Origin: Chitinophaga jiangningensis
GTDB lineage: Bacteria > Bacteroidota > Bacteroidia > Chitinophagales > Chitinophagaceae
NCBI RefSeq assembly: GCF_900142605.1
Contig: NZ_FRBL01000002.1
Location: 682,001-746,000, forward strand
Direction: 5' to 3'
DNA: 64,000 bases
A program made the position numbers and the translations under genes. Below, one piece after another: positions 27,201 to 34,305 of this stretch (position 1 is its first letter; each line of letters opens with the position of its first letter). Below the pieces are notes generated by a model. The model was given only the letters and a program-made list of their open reading frames with translations. It did no database searches and was not told the origin of the DNA.

Positions 27201-29150
27201 ATTACCACTGATGACTGACCAGCTGCCGGTACCATTTACCGGCGTGTTGGCATTCATGAGAAATGCACCGGTATTAAACTGCGTTTGATCAGGGCCGGCA
27301 TTGGCAGTAGTAGGTGCAGCCAGGACAGTGATTTGTACCTGGTCAGACTCTTCCGAACACACCTGATTACCGATGGTCCATATGAAGGTATAAGTCCCGG
27401 GCACCAGGTTGGAGACGGTGGTATTCGGACTGGCGCTATTGGCAAAACTCACCGTACTGGGGCCTGAGGCTTCCGTCCAGCGACCGGTTCCGTTTACGGG
27501 TGTATTACCTTGCAGCGCCAGGCTGGTTACATTACATACAGTAGTGTCGTTACCGGCATTCGGTGCACCCGGCAGCGGCACTATGGTAAGGTTAGTACTT
27601 ACCGGGTCAGATACACAACCGGTAGTAGTATTGCTAAAGGTAAAGGTAAGCGGATAGGTACCGGGAGCTGTGTTATCAGGAAGAATTACGGTTAACGGTG
27701 ATGAGCCCAGGATCGCATTTGTTACGGGAGTAAAACCAGGAATAGTACTGGTAATACTATAGCGGTTAGCCGTTCCGGAAGTAATAGCATAACTGATGCT
27801 GGCCATGTCCACCTCTTCACAGATAGGGTTAGGTGGCGCCAGGGCACCAATGATTTGTGGTATTACATTGACGGTAAATACCTGCGAAACGCCGGCACCC
27901 CGGCAGTCTACAATTATACCAGTTACCCGGTAGTAAGTATTTGCAGTTAACTGGTCAGTAGCCAGCGCAGGACCGGTTTGGCCGGATATGGTAGTCCAGG
28001 TATTTCCATCCGGACTTGATTCCCAGATAAATGTTCTGCTGGTAGTAGGTACGTTACTGTTATTACGCGGGGTAACCACCGCGGTGAGTGTGGTACTGGT
28101 GTTATAACATATGCTGGATGGGCCGTTGATCGACATGCTGAAATCGACCACATTGAGGGTTACCGGATCAGAAGTTACCCGGCAGTTGGCATTATTGATT
28201 TCTGCAGTGCCACCGGCGGCGAGTACCCGATATTCCATGCCTGCCTGCGCATTGGAAACAGGGAAGGTATAGGTATTGTTAGCGCCATTATTGATAATAC
28301 CGCCAACATTGTTCCAGTCCGCGGTACCCACCTGCCTGTTTTGCAACTGAAAAAAGTAGGAACCATAACTACCTGCAGGCAAACTTACAGACAATTCTGT
28401 ATCGCCGCCAGCACATACTGTTCCGGCAGCTTGTGTAAAGGTGATAGGAGGACCACAGGCAGCGAAGGCGATATCATCTAAAGCCAGGTCGTTACCCTGG
28501 CTGCTGGGCGTATTACTGATAATACGCAGAATCACGGAACTGGTGGTGCTGGGCATCTGGAAGATACCTGCCAGCCGCACCCATGTGCCGGGCGACTGAT
28601 ACGGTACATTTCCCGTGGAAACCTGTGCGATAGGCGCACCGTTTGGGTTATTTGCGTCGAGGATATCGAAGCGGAGGCTGGGATTACTTACGTTTGTCAG
28701 CTGGGGGTTGATATTCATAATCCAGGCGGAAAACTCGAAAGTAGTACCCGCACAAAGACCTGTAATAGTGCGTTGGTAGAATTGTCCGGGATTAGCATCC
28801 GCGTCTACCACCATCACATAGCCAGTACCCGTTCCCGTAGTATGGTCCGGGCGATCTACGAAGTAAGTATTGTTATAACCACGGGTAGTATTGGAAATGG
28901 TATACTGCCCGGGATAAGGCCCTGTAGGCCGGCCGGCAGTACCCGGGCTATAGTAGGTATAATTGGTGATACCATTTGGCAGCGGCGCACCCAGTGTAGG
29001 CTTCACAGTGGTACCTGCGTCGCCAAAGGTTTCGAGGAACACCGGATCACCCAGGGAGCCAGTACAGGACTGCGCCATGGATGCATTAACGATACCAAGG
29101 AGCAAAGCAAATAGTAATAAGCAAAGTTTGGCCGGGTAGCATTTTTTCAT
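18279..29150 (-). CDS. Giant T9SS-secreted surface adhesin with DUF11 repeats and type B C-terminal domain
   Basis: The 3,623-residue protein starts with a signal peptide (1-26). A beta-sandwich domain follows (about 28-235; FLETFGD, then FEFSAWIMN, then LALDDIAFAAC), resembling jelly-roll domains of secreted Bacteroidota proteins. Ig/PKD-like segments run from about 236 to 694, including two NAGNDTTVC/ANAGPDQT type units. Then come 22 DUF11-like repeats of about 129 residues each (about 695-3533; consensus I.K.GP, Y.I.VTN.GPSNA, ITDVIP, GSGN). The end (3534-3623) is a gliding-motility-associated type B domain (IPNVITPNGDGKNDTW, then IYNRWGNQVYQS). It should be exported by T9SS and held on the surface with the PorP/SprF and OmpA partners encoded behind it. 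Adhesion or motility is the likely role; the ligand is unknown. Confidence 0.93.
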   Translation of the reverse strand: MKKCYPAKLCLLLFALLLGIVNASMAQSCTGSLGDPVFLETFGDAGTTVKPTLGAPLPNGITNYTYYSPGTAGRPTGPYPGQYTISNTTRGYNNTYFVDRPDHTTGTGTGYVMVVDADANPGQFYQRTITGLCAGTTFEFSAWIMNINPQLTNVSNPSLRFDILDANNPNGAPIAQVSTGNVPYQSPGTWVRLAGIFQMPSTTSSVILRIISNTPSSQGNDLALDDIAFAACGPPITFTQAAGTVCAGGDTELSVSLPAGSYGSYFFQLQNRQVGTADWNNVGGIINNGANNTYTFPVSNAQAGMEYRVLAAGGTAEINNANCRVTSDPVTLNVVDFSMSINGPSSICYNTSTTLTAVVTPRNNSNVPTTSRTFIWESSPDGNTWTTISGQTGPALATDQLTANTYYRVTGIIVDCRGAGVSQVFTVNVIPQIIGALAPPNPICEEVDMASISYAITSGTANRYSITSTIPGFTPVTNAILGSSPLTVILPDNTAPGTYPLTFTFSNTTTGCVSDPVSTNLTIVPLPGAPNAGNDTTVCNVTSLALQGNTPVNGTGRWTEASGPSTVSFANSASPNTTVSNLVPGTYTFIWTIGNQVCSEESDQVQITVLAAPTTANAGPDQTQFNTGAFLMNANTPVNGTGSWSVISGNASVANTAAANTTVTIPANSSATLVWSVANGICPPSTDTVVINYISKADIQIVKTVQQNGPYLAGQDFDYHIVVTNVGPSNATNVRITDLLPSTFIATSVDVSTTGAARIVTNNSTLTNIDITADIPTQNASVVIVVKGDLSSSLNGDITNTAVAVSPDVPDDNGATSTITVPVVRRPYLSNVKSAPATAVAGDAIAFGVTVYNFSLGDAVNTVISDVVSQKVTNVSWTAVATGRATISAGATGTGNNVSVTASMPAGDTGKVYISIHGTVAADATDHITNEAIATLTEDVDPIPSNITTTLISSSPGLLIQKNHVGNIVLIAGKPVEYVIQVNNNGPSNAVGTVITDAIPAQILNPTWTTEAQGAATISSGASGSGNALSVTADIPAGNSNIVLIHIKGTVDPSFSGRLSNIGTATPAEPGVNPVSDDDNALVLKDVNFTAVKSGPATAVAGGQVAYVLDVTNTGPSNSTNTNIADQVPSSLYNVTWAATVADGTANIVSGATGSGNNVAVTANLNVGATVRILINSYVQPTTLNPIINSAVVTPSEVGIQPVNSNQVTTIIAAQANLAITKTGVDTIQAGNTITYTIFATNNGPSNARGVTIADAVPADIQNVTWVANATGNASVLTGASGSGNNITVTGDIAAGTLNAIRINVTGTVSASYNGNLVNNAIVTPSEPGSTGDTATKVTVVQRLPRLSVTKAAVDQVLAGDSLTYTIEVANLGVSNALGTVITDTIPAAILNPSWTTSVQGAAAVLTGGSGTGNIIRITANIPAGAANKITITVKGKTNPAVEASTTNTVYATPTEQVPPVSATKAVRIRKIPVVAISKSGPATLSAGEKIVYTLTVTNTSLSNADNLLITDDIPVPVLNPTWQAVATGAAQVTNNATGTGNTLSVAGNIPAGTGNSIVITIVGQVNPAFAGSFTNGASAFPAEPGTTPAGAQPVTTTVTQEPKIRIRKSGPAIANAGQTITYNLTVTNLGPSNSSNTEITDAIPAELTNVTWTATATAPAFITSGNSGTGNALRVLANVPADSGAVNIVVTGTIPGESTATSISNTAVATPSEPGIPPVNADTVITTINRKPGLLITKAAPSGAYAGSHIIYGFRAINIGPSDARGAMIRDTVPANVSVIRWGAVASGEATVLTGASGTGNIIDVNADIPVGGANGVIVLVEGRVNPDFEGTIDNTSWIFPAEAGADTARSIVQTTVTKQARLEISKAGPPTVAAGNPIQYTIEAVNSGPSNAKNVTITDVIPAGILNATWTATAVNGASITAGNTGTGNIALTADIPDTTGAKVVIVVNGTVDPNFTGTTLVNTAAVLNPAGILPSGDTATVSTAITREADLRIVKSGPSSGAVGQPIQYSLRIQNFGPTNAAGVSISDVLPATILNPTWTATAVGNISNLSPTTGSGNVNLTADMPADGSYITVTINGVVDPSMSNGATLTNTATVTAPAGIIDPITANNTSTVVASIDNDPVVRIAKSGPAVANIGDTIHYTVVVTNGGSGNITNALVVDNVPATVGVYNWTATGTGTATITGATSGATNSISTTGDIPVGNNSIVIDIYGVILNTAGTTITNTASVTAGSHKETSVVTAVNNSVDVRIVKNAPSTVVAGQAVNFILQVFNSGPRNADNIRIQDVIPPVVTKVTWTAIATGNASIMDSVRIDSSGNLIDLPAKIAAGSGNFITFRINGVVDGATTVGSIINTATALESVLVDANPANNGSVTNTTITKEYGVTVNKGGPQNAVAGNTIAYTLTIGNEGPSDAIGVNIADVIPPMITNVSWNVLVQGAASVTGPFSGTGNVNTTVDIPAGDQNLAVVAVAGFIDPAFNGDITNVVSAGNASIPAITDTLITHVRRLTILDINKSGPAKVTAGESMTYTIRATNNGPSNSAGIVISDTIDSRLTNLSWTAVASNGATINSGGSGTTPQILVNADIPAGGTADVVVTVTGTIAANATGTIRNTATATPPDDGVNTPVVSPEVVTLIESKPLLTIRKSGPAVADAGQQISYQLLVTNQGISDALNASITDVVPAALTGVTWSSQVVTKDATSIISGGTGAGNNVAITANIRAKGSILISITGKIDSTFAGTISNVGRVTPSEPTGTGDTSVVNTLVVLNPGLDIVKSGPSTIESGQPISYTITAVNSGPSNAQNALIRDMVPAAIQNVTWTAVAGGAASIIDGANGTGNTVAMHVNIPPGAGNNITITVNGSVNPAFRDTIRNMATITPAETGKTDSSQLVETVVTAVPVLTIAKVGPTRAIAGQQVFYTITVSNTSLSDAVNLNITDVVPSVLTNVLWLATYNGRASITGATNGSGNNISLNGNIPTGAGNNIVIAVQGTVDPSATGNIVNTATVTPSEPEATPKSSTVNSTIVVDQQLHITKTGPAAMTRGGQVTYVVTVNNTGLSPAINANISDSIPTVLTNVTWTATASRSATITAGATGSGNQVSITGTIPGTDSSSIQVVIRGTVRQDAAAGTVVNIARVHTAATTVESNAVFSIIGSRADLAITKTGTPQVYVNQLITYQLTVTNNGPSNANGAVVQDVLPTALLQPAISVVSTAGGAANVQVGITNGAAGAILGTFPAGAQAVLRITGIAQQPGTLNNTAVVNTPTGMPDADSSNNTSQTVVTRVLPKAQLDVNKSISPAGPYKIGDQVTYTLSATNNGEAGVNPVVVVDTLPPSSVLGNPVYTNPPRGTATLSNGVLTWNIGLLNAHETLNWSYNATVTGSGQIRNVAVITGPPDVTIPDTSVLIVDSDRYANLKVTKLFNTALPLKVGQTLEFTVNVTNNGPDTAHNVIMTDHLESMLGAPLSFNASKGAATFDQNAGNIIWAIPEMPSGTTETLTFTVKLINGGDVGNTATVTGDETDIDLSDNTFTIARVPVTGEDIFIPNVITPNGDGKNDTWFITGLSRYPGSSVYIYNRWGNQVYQSKDYDNKWNGNDLNEGTYFYILKLNAPTTGIREYKGWIELIR
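18282..18551 (-). other. Type B T9SS C-terminal sorting domain
   Basis: Residues 3534-3623 of the giant adhesin carry the gliding-motility-associated C-terminal pattern: FIPNVITPNGDGKNDTW, then YIYNRWGNQVYQS, then WNGNDLNEGTYFYIL. This domain routes the protein through the type IX secretion system and, unlike type A signals, depends on a SprF-like partner. Confidence 0.88.
18552..27068 (-). repeat. 22 tandem DUF11-like repeats in the giant adhesin
   Basis: The repeats were counted by eye from the recurring I.K.GP start, the Y.I.VTN.GPSNA core and the conserved T-W in NVTWTA. Lengths run from about 120 to 137 residues. The middle repeats are the most alike; the last three (from about residue 3150) are more divergent and closer to ordinary DUF11 domains. 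At the DNA level the copies have clearly drifted, so this is an old array rather than a recent expansion. Confidence 0.85.
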
Positions 29151-29353
29151 AGAGTTTCTTTTACGGCAGATACATCGTGGTCAACATAGACTAGGTTCCG
29201 TTTATTTCAAAGGCTTCCAGGATAAAACAGGCCGTTTCCATCACAGCCACCAATAAGGGGCTTTCCATACATACATCGTTAAATATCAACAGCATTACAA
29301 CAATGGAACGGAGATAAGGTTCAATAATTCTTCCTGCTATTAGTCCACAAATA

Positions 29354-29384
29354 TTGTGTACTAATAAAAATAGTATTACTTTTG
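29354..29384 (+). promoter_or_regulatory. Candidate promoter for the SusC/SusD/sulfatase operon
   Basis: TTG at 29354-29356, a 20-base spacer, then TACTTTTG at 29377-29384 match the Bacteroidota -33/-7 consensus. If it drives the SusC gene at 29758, the leader is about 365 bases long and contains the whole of twin stem-loop E. Confidence 0.5.
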
Positions 29385-29650
29385 CGACGTTGTAAGGTAA
29401 AGGCACTGTACCCATTTACAGCTGGAACGATAGCACATTTTTAGCACCACCCGATAAAATGCGCTATAGCAGGCCTGGTTTCCCCAACATTGATTTATCA
29501 TTAAAAATTGAAAAGATGTCAACCACTCTATTCACTATCCACTTTATCGGAGCCAGGTGCTGTTCTGTATGTTGTTGTAAGATGTAATTGTCTCCCATTA
29601 CTATTTTACTGTAATAAATAAATTCTTTTAAGGCGCTGCTGTTAAGCATT

Positions 29651-29724
29651 CCCGTTGATCTCACGCGCCGAAGGCGCGTGAGATCAACGGGGTATACGAT
29701 GGCCTTCGGCCATCGTATACCCCG
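29651..29724. repeat. Twin stem-loop element E
   Basis: Hairpin 1 (29651-29691) has a 19-bp perfect stem and loop GAA. Hairpin 2 (29688-29724) has a 17-bp perfect stem and loop TTC. The bases CGGG at 29688-29691 are shared. The element ends 33 bases before the SusC ATG. It is the only twin with no gene 3' end near it, since both flanking genes start here. Confidence 0.88.
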
Positions 29725-29757
29725 GGATAGACAGCGTGTACAAAACTCATTGCACCC

Positions 29758-32700
29758 ATGAAAAAAATTATACATGGCGGTAATCTGGTATTCACCGGAT
29801 TATCACTGCTATTGCTATTGCCTGCACTATTGCTGGCACAAGGCACTACTCCCCTTATCAAATCACATTTAAGCGGGATCGTAATAGATGCGAAAACAAG
29901 AGAACCCTTACCCGGCGCAGCTGTCAACATCAAAGGCACTACCCACGGTGTAGCCACCGATGCAGAAGGACGTTTCGCTTTTGTAACCGGACAAAAATTT
30001 CCGTACACGCTCATCGTTAGTTATATCGGTTACAAAAAAGCAGAAATAATTGCCAATACCGGCAGTATCACCATCGCGCTGGAAAGCGTACAGGCACAGC
30101 TAAACGATGTGGTGGTAGTAGGTTACGGCGTACAAAAGAAAAGTGACCTCACAGGCGCCATAGCCAGCGTAGGCAATGCGCAGCTCAAACAGCCCGTGAG
30201 CTCCATTGATCAGGCATTGAAAGGCGCGGTATCAGGGGTGCAGGTAACGCAAACTTCCGGCCAGCCCGGTGGTGGCGTGAGCATCCGGATCCGCGGTGGC
30301 AGCTCAATACAGGGCGGCAATGAGCCTTTATATGTGATCGATGGTTTTCCTATCTACAACAGCAGCATTACTGCTGGGGTGATCAGTGGTGTACCTGCCA
30401 ATCCACTCGCCAGCATCAACCCCGCTGACATTGAAAGCATCGACATCCTCAAAGATGCCTCTGCCACTGCCATCTACGGTTCCCGCGGTGCCAACGGGGT
30501 AGTGATCATCTCCACCAAAAAAGGTAAAGCCGACAGAAATAATATTGTGTACGAAGGCAGCTACGCTTCGCAAACACTACGTAAAAAAGTGGATGTGCTC
30601 AACGCACACGACTTTGCCATTCTCCGCAACGATGCCTTGTATGATACTAATCCTGCCAAAGGGAAATATCAATACCTTTCCCAACAACAGATAGACCAGC
30701 TTGGCGCCGGTACTGACTGGCAGGACGCCGCCTTCCGAACGGCAGGTTCGCAAAACCACCAGCTGAGCATCAGCGGCGGTAATGCAAAAACAAGATACCT
30801 CCTGTCCGGCAACTACTTTACACAAGATGGTATCATTCGTAATACGGACTTTGATCGCATTTCCTTACGGGCCAACGTAGATGCGAACCCGTTAGATAAC
30901 CTGAAAATAAGTGCCAGTTTCACCGCCAGTAAATCCGATGCCAACGTGGCGCCTTCCGGGATTATCAATTCACTGCTGATCATGCCTCCTACTGCTACCA
31001 TTTATGAACCGGATGGGAGTTATACGCTGCGTAATCCCTTTGAGAATATTTTCGCCAACCCCATTGCCACACTCAACGAAACGCAGAATAAATCCACCGC
31101 AAACCGTTTACTGGCAACAGGTTTCGCAGAATACAGCATCATCGACGGTTTAAATATTAAAATTCTATTTGGAACAGATGTCAATAACACCGTGGAAAAA
31201 AGTTATACGCCTTCCTACATCTACGAAGGTTCACAAACAAAGGGCATTGCAGCGAGAGGCACCTATAACGCTTATTCCTGGCTGAATGAAAATACCATCA
31301 GCTACAGCCATGCATTCGGTAAACATCACCTGGATGCACTGGCGGGCTTCACCCAACAGGAATTTAATATGGAGCAGGTAACGGCAGGCTCCCGCCTGTT
31401 TGTAACGGACGACCTGAGTTACAACAGTCTCGAAAGCGGCGCCACCATTGACCGCCCCAGCTCCGACGCTTCGGCCTGGGTACTCCACTCCTACCTGGCA
31501 CGCGTAAACTACAACTACAATAATCGTTACTATTTAACTGCCAGCATCCGCTCTGATGGTTCTTCCCGCTTTGGAAAAGGCAACAAATGGGGCAACTTCC
31601 CATCCGCCGCCGCATCGTGGCGGGTGAGTAATGAACCATTTTTCAAGTCATGGTCACGCCGGATCAGCGATCTGAAAATACGCGCCAGCTTTGGTACCAC
31701 GGGCAACCTGGAAATTGGTGAATACCAGTCTCTCGCCACCTTATATTCCCTGGGATATTTATTTAACGGCAACGTGGTTACCGGCTTCGCCCCCTCCCGT
31801 ATTCCCAACGACCAACTCGGATGGGAAACCACCTATCAGTACAATGGTGGCATCGACGTAGGGCTGTTCGATAACCGCCTTAACATCTCCCTGGATGCCT
31901 ATTACAAACGCACTTCCAACCTGCTGCTAAACGTAGAAATACCATGGACTTCCGGCTTTGCCAGCTCACTGCAAAACTTTGGTACCGTAGGCAACAAAGG
32001 ACTGGAAGTAACGGTGAACAGTAAGAATTTTATCGGCGATTTCAACTGGAACACCGACTTCAATATTTCCTTTAATCGTAACAAGGTGCTCACCATCGGC
32101 AACGGCGCATCGTCCTACATCAGCGGCAATTACATCATTAAAGTAGGAGAACCACTGGGTAGCTTTTATGGCAACGTAACGGATGGTATCCTGCAAACGG
32201 GAGAAGAAAAAGACAAAGGGAAATATACCGGCAATGCCAGTCCCAAACCGGGCGACAGACTGTATAAAGATATCAGCGGGGACGGTACTTTTACTACCGC
32301 CAACGACCGTACGATTATCGGCAATGCACAACCGGATTTTATTTTCGGACTCACGAATAATTTTGCATGGCATGGATTTAATCTCTCCATATTCCTGCAA
32401 GGCTCCTATGGTAACCAGATCCTGAATACCAACCGTCAGAACCTGGAACTGTTTACCGGCCAGCAAAACGCTGCGGCTTCCGCACTCGACAGGTGGACGC
32501 CTGAACATCCGAGTCAAACCATCCCACGCGCAAAGCTTGACCCGGCGCCGGTTTTCTCCGATCGTTTCATAGAAGATGGTTCTTTCCTTCGTGTGCGTAA
32601 CGTAACGCTGGGGTATACACTACCGAAAGCTATCTCCGGAAAGATCTCTGCCATCAACCTATATGTAACCGCACAAAACCTGCTTACCTGGACCAGCTAT

Positions 32701-32811
32701 TCGGGCTTTGATCCTGAAATCACCAGTGGCAGCAACGTTTCGCCGGGTACTGATGCCGGCATTTATCCGGTATCCCGCACGCTGAGTGCAGGCGTTCGTG
32801 TAACACTTTAA
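29758..32811 (+). CDS. SusC/RagA-type TonB-linked outer-membrane transporter
   Basis: The 1,017-residue outer-membrane protein has a signal peptide (1-27), a carboxypeptidase-D-regulatory-like domain (about 36-118; GIVIDAKTREPLPGAAVNIKG) and the SusC-specific link DVVVVGYGVQKKSDLTGAI. A plug domain follows (SIRIRGGSSIQGGNEPLYVIDGF is on its face; the DIESIDILKDASATAIYG region is typical), then a 22-strand barrel ending RVTL. With the SusD protein encoded 18 bases downstream it imports a glycan using TonB energy. The linked sulfatases suggest a sulfated substrate. Confidence 0.96.
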   Translation: MKKIIHGGNLVFTGLSLLLLLPALLLAQGTTPLIKSHLSGIVIDAKTREPLPGAAVNIKGTTHGVATDAEGRFAFVTGQKFPYTLIVSYIGYKKAEIIANTGSITIALESVQAQLNDVVVVGYGVQKKSDLTGAIASVGNAQLKQPVSSIDQALKGAVSGVQVTQTSGQPGGGVSIRIRGGSSIQGGNEPLYVIDGFPIYNSSITAGVISGVPANPLASINPADIESIDILKDASATAIYGSRGANGVVIISTKKGKADRNNIVYEGSYASQTLRKKVDVLNAHDFAILRNDALYDTNPAKGKYQYLSQQQIDQLGAGTDWQDAAFRTAGSQNHQLSISGGNAKTRYLLSGNYFTQDGIIRNTDFDRISLRANVDANPLDNLKISASFTASKSDANVAPSGIINSLLIMPPTATIYEPDGSYTLRNPFENIFANPIATLNETQNKSTANRLLATGFAEYSIIDGLNIKILFGTDVNNTVEKSYTPSYIYEGSQTKGIAARGTYNAYSWLNENTISYSHAFGKHHLDALAGFTQQEFNMEQVTAGSRLFVTDDLSYNSLESGATIDRPSSDASAWVLHSYLARVNYNYNNRYYLTASIRSDGSSRFGKGNKWGNFPSAAASWRVSNEPFFKSWSRRISDLKIRASFGTTGNLEIGEYQSLATLYSLGYLFNGNVVTGFAPSRIPNDQLGWETTYQYNGGIDVGLFDNRLNISLDAYYKRTSNLLLNVEIPWTSGFASSLQNFGTVGNKGLEVTVNSKNFIGDFNWNTDFNISFNRNKVLTIGNGASSYISGNYIIKVGEPLGSFYGNVTDGILQTGEEKDKGKYTGNASPKPGDRLYKDISGDGTFTTANDRTIIGNAQPDFIFGLTNNFAWHGFNLSIFLQGSYGNQILNTNRQNLELFTGQQNAAASALDRWTPEHPSQTIPRAKLDPAPVFSDRFIEDGSFLRVRNVTLGYTLPKAISGKISAINLYVTAQNLLTWTSYSGFDPEITSGSNVSPGTDAGIYPVSRTLSAGVRVTL

Positions 32812-32829
32812 TGCTTCAAATTTTACAAC

Positions 32830-34287
32830 ATGAAACTTAAACATATTCCCCTGCTGGCTGTAGTGCTTTCCGCCTGCTCCAGCCTGGATGAAAATCCCAA
32901 AGCGATTATTTCATCCGACAACTTTTACAAAAACGAGGCACAGGCGGATGCCGCGGTGGTAGCATCTTACAGAAAATTATATGAAACCGGGCAGTCCCTT
33001 TACAACAGCCTGTTTCAGATTGGTGTAGAAATGGCCACGGATGATTATGAGGCCGGCCCGCGTGCCCGCAATGCGCATGTACGCGCTATCTCAGGGCTTA
33101 CCCACGATGCTTCCAACGATCGCATGGAGCAACTCTGGAAACAAAGTTATGATGGTATTAACACCGCCAACCTGGCTATTGACAAGATTACTGCCATAAC
33201 AAAAGAAAATATTGCGGAAGATGCCAGGGCACGCCTTATCAACGAAGCAAAATTCCTGCGGGCATTACATTACTTTAACCTCGTGCGCTGGTTTGGCGGT
33301 GTACCGTTGATTTTACACACCCCGGCGTCCCTTGATCCATCTGCACTATACGTGGCCAAATCGACTGAATCAGCAGTATATGCGCAAATCGTAAAAGACC
33401 TGCAGGATGCGGAAAACCTGCCTGCGCCGGCCGCAACAGGTGTGGGCCGCGCAAATAGCGGTGCCGCTAAAAGTCTGCTCGCCAAAGTATACCTCACACA
33501 ACAAAACTGGCAGCAGGCAGCCGCTAAAAGTAAGGAGGTGATCGACAAAAACTGGTATGCGTTGTTCGACAACTTCGCAGATGTGTTTGCCGTGAATAAG
33601 AAAAACGGGAAAGAGCACATCTTCAGTGCACAGTTCCAGGGCAATGCCGGTTACCAGGGAAACAGCCTTGGTAGCAGGTCCGCAGCCAATGAAGTACCCG
33701 GCATCAACGGCGACTATGCCGATGCCCTGCACAAACAGGGAGGACTATACGAATCTTTCAGTAATACAGATACGCGTAAGGCGGTTACGTTTATTACGCA
33801 GATGACGAGCCCTGTTGATGGAAAGCTGTATACGTTTGATCCACATTTCAACAAGTACTACGATCCGGCTGTAGTAGGCAACCAGGGGCAATCTTCCGTA
33901 AACCTGCCGATTATACGGTATGCGGACGTATTGCTGATTTATGCAGAAGCACTCAATGAAATTAATCACGGCCCTAACGCAGAAGCATATACGTACATAG
34001 ACCAGGTACGTACCCGCGCCGGCATTCCTAAACTCGCGGATGCGGCCCCAGGGTTGGGCGTGGATGCCTTCCGCGATTCCATCTTCCAGGAAAGAAGAAA
34101 AGAGTTTGTATATGAACACCAGCGCTGGTTTGACCTGGTACGCCGTGGACCGGATTATTATGTACGTGTGCTGAAGGCCGCCGGTAAAACACTGGCAGCA
34201 CCGCGGCATGTACATTTCCCTACACCGCAGCGGGAACTGAATCTTAACCCGAACCTGAAACAAGACTCCCTGTGGGTCAACTACTAA
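32830..34287 (+). CDS. SusD/RagB-type glycan-binding lipoprotein
   Basis: This 485-residue protein begins with a lipoprotein signal (lipobox LSAC, Cys16). The SusD fold shows in the N-terminal TPR helices (EAKFLRALHYFNLVRWFGGVP, a family hallmark) and the C-terminal RagB part (YADVLLIYAEALNEI, then FVYEHQRWFDLVRRG). It sits on the cell surface as a lid on the SusC barrel and binds the glycan. It is 18 bases after SusC and 18 bases before the first sulfatase, so all four genes 29758-37588 probably share one transcript. Confidence 0.96.
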   Translation: MKLKHIPLLAVVLSACSSLDENPKAIISSDNFYKNEAQADAAVVASYRKLYETGQSLYNSLFQIGVEMATDDYEAGPRARNAHVRAISGLTHDASNDRMEQLWKQSYDGINTANLAIDKITAITKENIAEDARARLINEAKFLRALHYFNLVRWFGGVPLILHTPASLDPSALYVAKSTESAVYAQIVKDLQDAENLPAPAATGVGRANSGAAKSLLAKVYLTQQNWQQAAAKSKEVIDKNWYALFDNFADVFAVNKKNGKEHIFSAQFQGNAGYQGNSLGSRSAANEVPGINGDYADALHKQGGLYESFSNTDTRKAVTFITQMTSPVDGKLYTFDPHFNKYYDPAVVGNQGQSSVNLPIIRYADVLLIYAEALNEINHGPNAEAYTYIDQVRTRAGIPKLADAAPGLGVDAFRDSIFQERRKEFVYEHQRWFDLVRRGPDYYVRVLKAAGKTLAAPRHVHFPTPQRELNLNPNLKQDSLWVNY

Positions 34288-34305
34288 CCTTGCCAATTAC
34301 CTGAT

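Larger units (their letters stand above)
29151..29757. other. Divergent intergenic region between the adhesin operon and the SusC operon
   Basis: I see no convincing gene in these 607 bases. A plus-strand promoter lies at 29354-29384 and twin stem-loop E at 29651-29724. A weak minus-strand TATGTTG at 29182-29188 could be the -7 box of the adhesin operon, 31 bases before its ATG. Confidence 0.5.

Noticed and set aside
29191..29415. Minus-strand 74-codon reading frame upstream of the adhesin gene
   Set aside because: It lies in the divergent promoter region, overlaps the candidate SusC promoter and resembles no protein; composition is that of AT-rich non-coding DNA.
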